From Candidatus Gastranaerophilales bacterium (GTDB taxonomy: Bacteria > Cyanobacteriota > Vampirovibrionia > Gastranaerophilales > Gastranaerophilaceae): DNA of 56,468 nt. Positions 15,483-22,038 of the stretch are shown piece after piece (the stretch's first letter is position 1; every line of letters begins with the position of its first letter). The stretch covers positions 1 through 56,468 of the forward strand of contig CAAGGG010000027.1 of NCBI GenBank assembly GCA_900769355.1, read 5' to 3'. The notes beneath the pieces are model-generated. The model ran no database searches and was not told the origin of the DNA. It was given only the letters and a program-made list of their open reading frames with translations. The translations under genes were made by a program, and so were the position numbers.

Positions 15483-15626
15483 TTAATAAATACAAATAAA
15501 ATCTTATAATGCAGACTAAAATCCTTGCCACTTGGCAAAAATTAAGCCGACCAAGAGGTATGGGTTAGTAAGATTGCCGAAAATCCATAAGGCTTATAAG
15601 TAAGAGAACTTCTTGGAAAATTGAAT
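15483..15626 (+). ncRNA. DGR RNA spacer between TR2 and RT
   Basis: 144 bases with no open frame. In characterised DGRs the RNA downstream of TR is needed to prime and position cDNA synthesis. A small hairpin, TTGCC-ACTT-GGCAA, lies at 15525-15538. The full transcript probably starts upstream of TR1 and runs into the RT. The exact ends cannot be read from sequence. Confidence 0.55.
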
Positions 15627-16790
15627 ATGAAAACACATAATCACTTAATCGAAATTGCCGTAAGTGATGAATGTATGGATATTTCTTGGAAAACTTGTGT
15701 TAAAGGTAAAACCGACCGTCCGAAAGTCAAGGAAATAATTAAATATTACGACCTTGCAAAACGCAAGTTAAGAGAGAAAATTTGGGAGGGAGGTTTTAAA
15801 CCCCTTATACACAAAGCCCACATCGTAAACGACGGGTTCAAACAAAAAATAAGAAAAATTATACAACCTTATTTATCGATTCGCCGACCCGAACAATGGA
15901 TTCAACACATTGTAATTTACGTCTTAAAGCCAATATTTATGCGAGGAATGTATAAATATTCTTGTGGGTCAGTTCCCGAACGTGGGGTGCATTACGGTAA
16001 AAAATATATCGAAAAGTTTATCCGTAAAAACCCTAAGAAAATCAAATATGTTTTAAAACTCGATATTCACCATTTTTACGAAAACATTAACATCGACCTT
16101 TTGAAACAACGATTCAGAAAAACAATAACCGATTTAAAGTTTTTGGAATTGGTCGATTTTGTTTTAGATTCCAATGTTGGAATATTGCCCGACGGGACGG
16201 TTCTTAATAAAGGACTCCCGATTGGTTATTACACGAGCCAATGGTTCGCTAATTGGTTCTTACAACCTCTCGACCACTATATAAAAGAGGAATTGAGAGC
16301 CGTTTGTTATGTCCGATATATGGACGATATGGTTATATTCGGCTCATCGAAGCGAGAATTACATAAAATGTTTATTAAAATCCGAGAGTATTTAACAACT
16401 TTGGATTTGGAAATAAAAGATAATTGGCAAGTCTTTTTATTTGATTATGTTGACAAAAACGGCGTTCGTCGTGGTCGCCCGATTGATTTTATGGGATTTA
16501 AGTTTTATCGAGATAAAACAACAATCAGAAAATCAATATTTTTAAGAGCGATAAGGTTAGCGAAAAGAATTAGCAAAAAATTAAAAATTTCTTGGCGAGA
16601 TGCATGCCAATTATTGAGTTATATGGGTTGGTTCTTGCCGACCGATACGCACAAGGCTTACGAAAAGTATATTAAACCGTTCGTAAACCCGATTGTTTGC
16701 CGAAAAATCGTGAGCAAACACAACAAAAAGAGAAAAGAAAAACAAACGGAGGAAAACAATGCAATTAACTTACAAAAAGGCTCAATCTAA
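15627..16790 (+). CDS. DGR reverse transcriptase
   Basis: 387 residues from the ATG at 15627 (a TTG lies two codons upstream). RT motifs in order: KYVLKLDIHHFYENI (about 138-152), KGLPIGYYTSQWFANWF (about 195-211) with the IGxxxSQ signature typical of DGR enzymes, CYVRYMDDMVIF (catalytic YMDD at 231-234) and FMGFKFYRD. The short length, with no maturase or RNase H domain, fits the DGR class. It copies TR RNA to cDNA with errors at adenines, and the cDNA replaces VR. Its 3' end overlaps the next gene by 32 bases. Confidence 0.97.
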   Translation: MKTHNHLIEIAVSDECMDISWKTCVKGKTDRPKVKEIIKYYDLAKRKLREKIWEGGFKPLIHKAHIVNDGFKQKIRKIIQPYLSIRRPEQWIQHIVIYVLKPIFMRGMYKYSCGSVPERGVHYGKKYIEKFIRKNPKKIKYVLKLDIHHFYENINIDLLKQRFRKTITDLKFLELVDFVLDSNVGILPDGTVLNKGLPIGYYTSQWFANWFLQPLDHYIKEELRAVCYVRYMDDMVIFGSSKRELHKMFIKIREYLTTLDLEIKDNWQVFLFDYVDKNGVRRGRPIDFMGFKFYRDKTTIRKSIFLRAIRLAKRISKKLKISWRDACQLLSYMGWFLPTDTHKAYEKYIKPFVNPIVCRKIVSKHNKKRKEKQTEENNAINLQKGSI

Positions 16791-17310
16791 TGTTAAGCCC
16801 GATTTAATCGATAACACTTCTTGTCCGGGTTATGTATATATCCGTCGTGATTTGCAACAAAAAACAAGAACCGACAACAACGGGCAAGAGTTGACATATT
16901 GGGAATATTCCGAAGCGTTTGTTACGGCGAACGAGTACGAAACTCTTAAAAATCAACTTATCGCCGACACGATTAACGATAATGCCAATACGGAAGCGTT
17001 TGACGAGTACGAAAAAAAATTAAACACGGGCGTTCTTTATACAAACGGCTTCAAGTACAAACCGAAATATATTAACGATTATAAAAAAATTATGTCCGAC
17101 ATCGAAACGGCAGTTAATTTAATCAAGATGTTAGGTGGCGACCCGTCAACAGTTGCAAGCCAAACATTCGCCGTTTATGACGAAACGGGTAAGGTTGAAA
17201 ATATGGTTGAAATGACAGGGTTAGAAGTTATTCAACTTTATTTGTTTTTGTATTCAAAAAAAGAGCAATATTTTGCCGAGTATAAAACACAAAGAGCAAG
17301 CGAGAATTAA
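16759..17310 (+). CDS. Hypothetical protein, possible tail/DGR accessory
   Basis: 183 residues. The ATG follows CGGAGG and lies inside the RT 3' end, so the two are translationally coupled. The sequence is acidic and Tyr/Asn-rich (PGYVYIRRDLQQK, YWEYSEAFVTANEYETLKNQ, with helical DYKKIMSDIETAVNLIKMLG). No membrane segment. It does not look like the small basic Avd helical-bundle protein usually found with DGRs. It could be a chaperone or assembly factor for the target protein; no family recognised. Confidence 0.7.
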   Translation: MQLTYKKAQSNVKPDLIDNTSCPGYVYIRRDLQQKTRTDNNGQELTYWEYSEAFVTANEYETLKNQLIADTINDNANTEAFDEYEKKLNTGVLYTNGFKYKPKYINDYKKIMSDIETAVNLIKMLGGDPSTVASQTFAVYDETGKVENMVEMTGLEVIQLYLFLYSKKEQYFAEYKTQRASEN

Positions 17311-17327
17311 ATACAGGAGGAGAGAAA

Positions 17328-17830
17328 ATGGCAAAAGGTAAAGTAACAAACATTAAAACCAAAATGAAGCCGACTTCAACGGCTTCATTTCTAAAATCAG
17401 AATCGATGCAAAAAGCGACATTCCCGAAATCTCATTCAAAGAAAATAAACGAAACGGAACGGGGGAAGTTACTTTCAAAGGTCGAGAAAAGCCACTTGAT
17501 TCATTCTTGAAATCAATGCAAGATTTGAGCGAGGTATTTTGTGAAATTTGCGAACTTGAAGATAAAAAGGACGATGTCTTAATTACAACCGTTAATTTTT
17601 CAGAAAAAGGCGGCGTAATTATTTCGGGGCAAGTTCCACTTGACAACGGAGTTCCACAACCACTATGCATAAATACTCCTCATATTATGATTGAAGCCGA
17701 AAAAGGTTACACAATCCCAACTTACGCAATCGAACAATTAGACGAATTAAAAAATCAAGCGATTCTTTACGCCCAAGGCGAAACGGCTGAAAAACAAGGC
17801 GAATTGTTCGACAAAGCGGAGGTTTCTTAA
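17328..17830 (+). pseudogene. Hypothetical phage-type gene with an apparent -1 frameshift near its start
   Basis: The ATG at 17328 has an AGGAGG site and reads MAKGKVTNIKTK. The frame then becomes low-complexity and stops at 17510. A second frame, open from 17357 to 17830, reads EADFNGFISKIRIDAKSDIP and continues through LDSFLKSMQDLSEVF to the end, with good hydrophobic patterning but no start of its own before 17501. One extra A in the AAAA run at 17361-17364 would join them into a ~167-residue protein. The joined product has no recognised family. It is followed with a 1-base overlap by the gene at 17830. Confidence 0.6.
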
Positions 17831-18168
17831 TGGAGTCAAGAGTTACAGAAATTCGGCAACAAGTCGAGCGTTCGGACGAAGCGTTGGTTGATTTGTTATT
17901 GTCCACGCCCGACCGTGAAGAACCACGTTTGAAAGTTGGTGTTGTTTGTCCGTTGTGCCAAAGTGAAACAATTCAAATTATCGAAACGTCCGAGGGTGAT
18001 TCCGAACGTGTGTTCTTTCAAATGCATTGTGTGGATTGTGGTTGTGATTTCGTTTTATTTGAAGATAACGTCGAAGCGTGTCGCCGTGGAATCGAAAACG
18101 CCAAGCGTGAAATTGAATACAACCAAAATAAAATAAAGTATTTGAAAACAAGATTACAGGAGGGTTAA
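17830..18168 (+). CDS. Zinc-ribbon coiled-coil hypothetical protein
   Basis: 112 residues. CPLC...CVDC (about residues 40-43 and 71-74) forms a four-Cys zinc ribbon. The C-terminal ~40 residues (EACRRGIENAKREIEYNQNK) are a coiled coil. The start codon overlaps the previous stop by one base. The next gene follows two bases after its own stop. A common small phage protein type; function not recognised. Confidence 0.65.
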   Translation: MESRVTEIRQQVERSDEALVDLLLSTPDREEPRLKVGVVCPLCQSETIQIIETSEGDSERVFFQMHCVDCGCDFVLFEDNVEACRRGIENAKREIEYNQNKIKYLKTRLQEG

Positions 18169-18170
18169 AA

Positions 18171-18524
18171 ATGGATATTAAAATCGCAGTTGGATTATTG
18201 GTGAAATATGTTGCTCCCATAGTAACAAAAATCATTAAATCAAAAATTTCAGTTCTTGCAAAAAATTTGTATGAAAAATTATACAATCGCTTTGTTGATG
18301 CGACAAAAAGTTTTGAGCAAGCACTCGAAAAATGTTTTGACACAACCGACCCGAAGAAACTCAAAAAAAGAATCCTTTGTTGTGAATTGGGTTTAAAATT
18401 CTTTGAAAAAATTTACGCCGTGTTAGACGACTTAATCCCCGAGTACAACGCCGCTCTATTAGAAGCAAAAGAAAAATATAACAGGATTACAGGGGAAGAA
18501 ATCGACGAGGACAAAAATGCTTGA
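18171..18524 (+). CDS. Small helical hypothetical protein
   Basis: 117 residues, almost all predicted helix, Lys-rich in the first 80 residues and acidic at the end. The ATG follows AGGAGG. It overlaps the DUF1353 gene by 8 bases. Size and helical content resemble DGR accessory (Avd) proteins, but no sequence similarity is evident and the position is distal to RT. It could equally be a phage morphogenesis protein. Confidence 0.6.
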   Translation: MDIKIAVGLLVKYVAPIVTKIIKSKISVLAKNLYEKLYNRFVDATKSFEQALEKCFDTTDPKKLKKRILCCELGLKFFEKIYAVLDDLIPEYNAALLEAKEKYNRITGEEIDEDKNA

Positions 18525-18999
18525 ATGGTACAATAACAAAGAATTACTCTCAATCTACTTTACGGAAATGCCAAAACCGATTCCGTTGTTCCCGACTCCG
18601 GGAATGACTGACGAAGAGGTTGAGGAGTTAGAGGAAAAGCCGTTTAAATGCTTGAACGAATTTTATATAATCTTATTCGACCATAAAAAAAAGAAAAAAT
18701 ATGTTATAAAAGTTGAAAAAGGTTATAGGTGGGACGGGGCTTCGATTCCGAAGCCTTGTTGGAGTTTAATCGGCTCGCCAACTGATTCGGCGTTTTTGAT
18801 TCCGTCTTTGGTTCACGACAAAATGTGCGAAAATAAAGGGCTTATTGGTTACGACCGATATTTCTCAACAATCGTTCTTGAACGGTTACTTTATGTTTCA
18901 AAGGTTGCGGGTTGGCGACGTTACTTGATGAAACATTGTGTTGATAATTTCCAAAAGACGAGAAATTGGAAAAAACCGAAAGAGGAGGGCAAATGTTAG
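18517..18999 (+). CDS. DUF1353-family phage protein
   Basis: 160 residues. VEKGYRWDGASIPKPCWSLI, followed by PSLVHDKMC, matches the DUF1353 pattern (G-x-x-x-DGASxP, W, then HD). DUF1353 proteins occur in phage tail/lysis clusters. The conserved Asp and His-Asp hint at a hydrolase or metal site, but no activity is established. It overlaps both neighbours, as in a compact phage operon. Confidence 0.8.
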   Translation: MLEWYNNKELLSIYFTEMPKPIPLFPTPGMTDEEVEELEEKPFKCLNEFYIILFDHKKKKKYVIKVEKGYRWDGASIPKPCWSLIGSPTDSAFLIPSLVHDKMCENKGLIGYDRYFSTIVLERLLYVSKVAGWRRYLMKHCVDNFQKTRNWKKPKEEGKC

Positions 19000-19370
19000 A
19001 ACTTTTTACGACTTACCCACTCTTAACAATTTTGATTATTGCCGTTGTGTTTTGGCTCGTTAAAAATCATATTGTCGCTTCGCACGATGAAGTTACGGAT
19101 TTAAAAGAAAACATTATTAAATCATTGAAAGACGGGAAATGTTTTGTAACTCCGGACGAGTTGGGACAGGCGAAAACCGAAGTTAAAACAGATATTGAAA
19201 ACAGATTCTTAACACTTGCGGCATTCGCCGAGTTTAAAAGTGGAATTGACAACCAATTCAAAACCGTTTTTCACCGATTCGACGAGGGAACGGAGCAATT
19301 CAAAGAAGTTAATCGGGGGATAAACGACATCAAAAACTATTTACTAAAACAGAAAAGAGGGAATGAATGA
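18993..19370 (+). CDS. Single-TM coiled-coil protein (holin/spanin-like position)
   Basis: 125 residues. One N-terminal membrane helix (LLTILIIAVVFWLV, residues ~10-23) is followed by a long charged coiled coil. The ATG at 18993 has AGGAGGG seven bases upstream and overlaps the DUF1353 end. The stop overlaps the amidase start (ATGA). The arrangement just before an amidase suggests a lysis role, but the topology is not diagnostic. Confidence 0.7.
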   Translation: MLELFTTYPLLTILIIAVVFWLVKNHIVASHDEVTDLKENIIKSLKDGKCFVTPDELGQAKTEVKTDIENRFLTLAAFAEFKSGIDNQFKTVFHRFDEGTEQFKEVNRGINDIKNYLLKQKRGNE

Positions 19371-19897
19371 AAATATTTTTAAACCCCGGACACGGTGGGA
19401 CAGACCCCGGAGCGTGTTCAAAATCGGGAACGAAAGAATCAGTTGTTGCGACAAAGGTTGCAGGAATTTTGGAAGCACGATTGAAGTTGAACGGCTACCC
19501 CGTCCAAGTTTACCAACAAAAGAAAACTTATTTTGAAATTTCAAAAGAAGAAAACAAGTCGGGGGCAACGTGTTTTATTTCAATACATTGTAATTCCTCA
19601 ACTAATCCAAACGCCCACGGGTGCGAGGTGCTATATTGTACCGGCTCGGCAAAGGGAAAAGAATTGGCTACACTTACCCAAGCCGAACTCGTAAAAGCGA
19701 CAAGGCTTTTTAATCGTGGAATTAAGCCAAGGAACGATTTACACGTTTTGAATCGAACCAAAGCCCCGGCAATTCTTGTTGAGTTGGCGTTCATATCGAA
19801 CCCGACCGAAGAAAAACTTTTAATCGAAAAGCCCGAAATATTTGCGAACGCAATTTGGGAAGCGATTAAAAAGTTTAAAGATAAAAATTTGATTTAA
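19367..19897 (+). CDS. N-acetylmuramoyl-L-alanine amidase (endolysin, Amidase_3)
   Basis: 176 residues, a bare catalytic domain. Zinc-site motifs: NPGHGGTDPGA (His), TKESVVA (Glu) and FISIHCNSS (His), with the catalytic Glu in ILVELAFISNPTEE. It cleaves the amide between MurNAc and L-Ala. There is no signal peptide or wall-binding domain, which fits a phage endolysin released by a holin. It is the last gene of the rightward operon, with a terminator 29 bases downstream. Confidence 0.93.
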   Translation: MKIFLNPGHGGTDPGACSKSGTKESVVATKVAGILEARLKLNGYPVQVYQQKKTYFEISKEENKSGATCFISIHCNSSTNPNAHGCEVLYCTGSAKGKELATLTQAELVKATRLFNRGIKPRNDLHVLNRTKAPAILVELAFISNPTEEKLLIEKPEIFANAIWEAIKKFKDKNLI

Positions 19898-19926
19898 AAA
19901 TCTTAGGCTCTCTCTTCTTATGGTGA

Positions 19927-19953
19927 AGCCCGAGCAATGTTCGGGCTTTTTCT
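19927..19953 (+). terminator. Terminator after amidase operon
   Basis: AGCCCGA (19927-19933), loop, TCGGGCT (19941-19947), then a T-rich tail. Confidence 0.85.
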
Positions 19954-19996
19954 TTGAGAGTGGAGGAGATTTGGGAGAAGTTTCAGCTATTCTGTT

Positions 19997-20029
19997 AGGC
20001 GATTCCGTTTCGACGGGGTCGCCTTTTTT
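19997..20029 (+). terminator. Second hairpin terminator
   Basis: AGGCGA (19997-20002) and TCGCCT (20019-20024) with a 16-nt loop, followed by TTTTTT. Confidence 0.7.
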
Positions 20030-20260
20030 ATTGCCTTGATTGAGTTTGAAGAGCGTTGCTTATAGTTTTTAGCCACGTTTGAGAGATTGAAGTTTGATTT
20101 TATAAAAAAGTTCGATATTGAAATGCCGTGTTCGAACTATATAAAAAATTAAAATCTAGGGGGCTAGGATTAAAAATAAGGTGGGTTTTATATAAAAAAT
20201 GATTACTTGTATATTAAAAACAATTTGAGGGGCGTTCTCGCTCGTCTGAATAAAAATTAA

Positions 20261-20297
20261 GAAAGCCGACTTCGATGTTCGAGGTCGGCTTTCTTTG
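20261..20297 (-). terminator. Bidirectional terminator of the leftward gene
   Basis: GAAAGCCGAC (20261-20270) pairs with GTCGGCTTTC (20284-20293), with further pairing TTCGA/TCGAG inside. It lies 8 bases after the stop of 20306-21205. Confidence 0.8.
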
Positions 20298-20305
20298 TTA
20301 TTTGA

Positions 20306-21205
20306 TTATTCTGCTTCAAGAAATGAGAATGGGTATTTGGGCGAGTTCGGGCGACATCTTTCGGCGTAACGCTTAAAGGCTTCGTAAATTTCGGGAAGTT
20401 GTTCCATTATTTGTTGTTGTGGCTTCCATTCGGATTCAACAAAGTAAGTAAAAGATGTATATTCGTCCAACTTGTTACCATATCGAGCAATAAAAACAAC
20501 GGAATCGCTTTCAAATTGAGGGTGGGCGTATAAATCAAAATAAGCGGCATGCAATAACCCCTCTTTTGTTTCAAATGAACTTTTAATATAATCGCCTAAG
20601 TATGTACATTTTGAACAATCGTGCTTATAAAAAGGAGCGTTTTCGTCGATATTGTTCACGGCTTTATATTGCCGGATTCTTTTTTGCAAAAGGTGTTCAA
20701 AGCGTTTTGCATTGTCGTAGTTAAGTTCCTTTCGATAAACATTATCCATAAAATCTTTTTGAATGAGTTCGACTAAACTCTCTTTCATTTCGTTTCCGAT
20801 TTGTTTCGGGTCGTTTAGTTTTTGTGACCTAAACCATTCTAAGCAATAAGTTAAATATTCCTTTTCTTCTTCGGTAATAGCCATTGTAAATTGTTTCGTT
20901 CGAGTTGACCTTACGCCGTTGGCGAATGAACCAACCTTGCGACCTGCGTTTTTGCGATAGCCACCTTTGGGATATTCCCGTTTGTATTGCTCGGCAATCG
21001 CTTCGTCGGTTTTTGCAAAATCTTTTAAAACATCTCGGCGAGTATATTGTTTGAACTTCGCATGCGTACTGTCTAAAAATTCTTCAACAAATTTTAATTT
21101 TGTTTCAAAGTTCGTGTCGTCGTAATGTCGATGAAATTGAATAGCACGATGTTCTAAAACAGAATAACGATATTGGTTGTTTATTTGTTCTATTTCTATT
21201 TTCAT
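20306..21205 (-). CDS. Unknown element protein with basic GGYRKNAGRKVGS motif
   Basis: 299 residues, highly charged. At about 80-95 the sequence GGYRKNAGRKVGS is an AT-hook-like basic Gly/Arg motif seen in phage terminase small subunits and plasmid initiators. A HDCSKCTYLGDY pair (about 205) could bind zinc. The C-terminal third is aromatic and mixed alpha/beta. No catalytic motif. AAGGGGG precedes the ATG. It has its own terminator and is transcribed against the DGR operon. A DNA-binding or replication/packaging role is possible but unproven. Confidence 0.7.
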   Translation of the reverse strand: MKIEIEQINNQYRYSVLEHRAIQFHRHYDDTNFETKLKFVEEFLDSTHAKFKQYTRRDVLKDFAKTDEAIAEQYKREYPKGGYRKNAGRKVGSFANGVRSTRTKQFTMAITEEEKEYLTYCLEWFRSQKLNDPKQIGNEMKESLVELIQKDFMDNVYRKELNYDNAKRFEHLLQKRIRQYKAVNNIDENAPFYKHDCSKCTYLGDYIKSSFETKEGLLHAAYFDLYAHPQFESDSVVFIARYGNKLDEYTSFTYFVESEWKPQQQIMEQLPEIYEAFKRYAERCRPNSPKYPFSFLEAE

Positions 21206-21897
21206 GCCCCGCCCCCTTTGATGATTTGCCGGTTCTTGTTTTGTTTTTTTGGAACTTTTATATCTGCATTATTACTCGGGTATTGATTTATTTCAATAAT
21301 TTAATCAAAACAAATTTAAAACTTTTACATCTTTTTACATTGATTATTTTATAGGAATAAATCAAAAGCAATTTACACGTTTTATTTTTTTTTATTTTCG
21401 GCAACGAATTTTAAAAACGGTCGTCGTGGTTCGGTTCGGCATGCGAGTTCCGTCTGCAGTTGGGTTTGTATTGTGTTGCGAGTATTGAAAGCCCTTGATG
21501 TGCATGTGTTTCAGCCCCTCATAGGTACTGTGGGGAGGGTGAAATCCGACGGGGGTTGTTGTCCCGCCCGCCGAGTCTTTTTTAGTCCCCCAATTTTTCA
21601 AATTGGTGATTTTTTCGGCAATGCTTCTTCCTTTCCCTTTGATTCTGTTTGGGTTTGCTCTAATTATCTAAAAAAATTCGGCAATAAATTATATTTTTGA
21701 AAATATTTTAAAAAATATTGATATTATTGAATTTTAAAATCTTTTTCAAATAAAAATTTTTATAAAAAACGGTTCTCAATAAAACTTAACAAACTTTTAA
21801 TAAATCATATTCTTTTTTCAGTTCAACAAAAGTTTTTAAAATTAAAAGATTTTCGGGCTTTTGCCAAGTAATAACAAGGTTTTTAACACATTGTAAA
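21206..21897. other. Right-end region of the element, largely non-coding
   Basis: A ~690-base AT-rich region with a GC-richer core (21440-21590). Apart from the weak remnant frame listed separately and the right attachment site, I see no gene. TTTTTAAAAA-type runs fill 21690-21850. Confidence 0.5.
21392..21601 (-). pseudogene. Possible gene remnant (weak)
   Basis: The frame reads KNWGTKKDSAGG, then GFHPPHSTYEGLKHMHIKGF and onward to a basic end. Upstream in the same frame is NPNRIKGKGRSIAEKITNL, open back to about 21670, but there is no ATG or GTG, only a TTG without a ribosome site. The composition differs from the surrounding AT-rich DNA, which is why I kept it. It could be a decayed small phage gene. 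Confidence 0.25.
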
Positions 21898-21931
21898 AAG
21901 TTCGAGTTTTGACTCTTAATGCCCACCATTT
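21898..21931 (+). other. Right attachment site (partial tRNA-Val 3' end)
   Basis: AAGTTCGAGT (21898-21907) and GCCCACCATTT (21921-21931) match the tRNA-Val 3' end, with a 13-base instead of 8-base interval. A terminator hairpin follows within 7 bases, as expected for the original downstream flank of the tRNA. Confidence 0.6.
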
Positions 21932-21937
21932 AAATCA

Positions 21938-21958
21938 AGAGCCGAAAGGCTCTTTTTT
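21938..21958 (+). terminator. Displaced terminator of tRNA-Val
   Basis: AGAGCC-GAAA-GGCTCT then TTTTTT. It follows the tRNA-like att remnant, so before integration it would have terminated the tRNA-Val transcript. It is now 11 kb away. Confidence 0.85.
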
Positions 21959-22026
21959 AGTTATTGTATGGAAAAATTTTTTCAATTCACTCAAATAAAT
22001 GATTTTATAATCTAAAATGTTTGTAC

Positions 22027-22032
22027 TATAAT
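22027..22032 (+). promoter_or_regulatory. -10 box of mgtE, leaderless geometry
   Basis: TATAAT (22027-22032), six bases before the ATG at 22039. The -35 at the expected spacing is weak (TTTATA at 22004-22009). No Shine-Dalgarno sequence. Confidence 0.45.
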
Positions 22033-22038
22033 ATCGTT

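Larger units (their letters stand above)
19898..20305. other. Gene-free stretch between convergent element operons
   Basis: About 400 bases with three hairpin terminators (listed separately) and no supported gene. The rest is AT-rich with TATAAAAAA repeats (20100-20200). Nothing else recognised. Confidence 0.6.
10748..21931. mobile_element. 11.2-kb serine-recombinase element carrying a diversity-generating retroelement
   Basis: Bounded by partial tRNA-Val 3'-end repeats. Contents in order: large serine recombinase, DUF4236 membrane protein and XRE repressor (leftward); Cro-like protein, DGR target gene with VR, two TRs, reverse transcriptase, several small phage-type genes, DUF1353, single-TM protein and amidase (rightward); then a leftward unknown gene. 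Codon and dinucleotide use changes here to CG-rich codons (CGA, TCG, GAC), unlike the AT-rich flanks, which suggests transfer. No terminase, portal, capsid, tape-measure or replicase gene is visible. It is therefore either a prophage collapsed to its immunity and tail/lysis ends, or a small satellite-like element. Confidence 0.8.

Noticed and set aside
15279..15509. A 76-codon open frame covering the template repeats
   Set aside because: It is simply the VR reading frame running through TR1/TR2. It has no ribosome site, and the DNA is explained as DGR template.
18171..18524. Avd accessory protein of the DGR
   Set aside because: Similar size and helicity only. No sequence resemblance, and it lies 1.4 kb beyond the RT; kept as an open candidate in the findings, not as a call.
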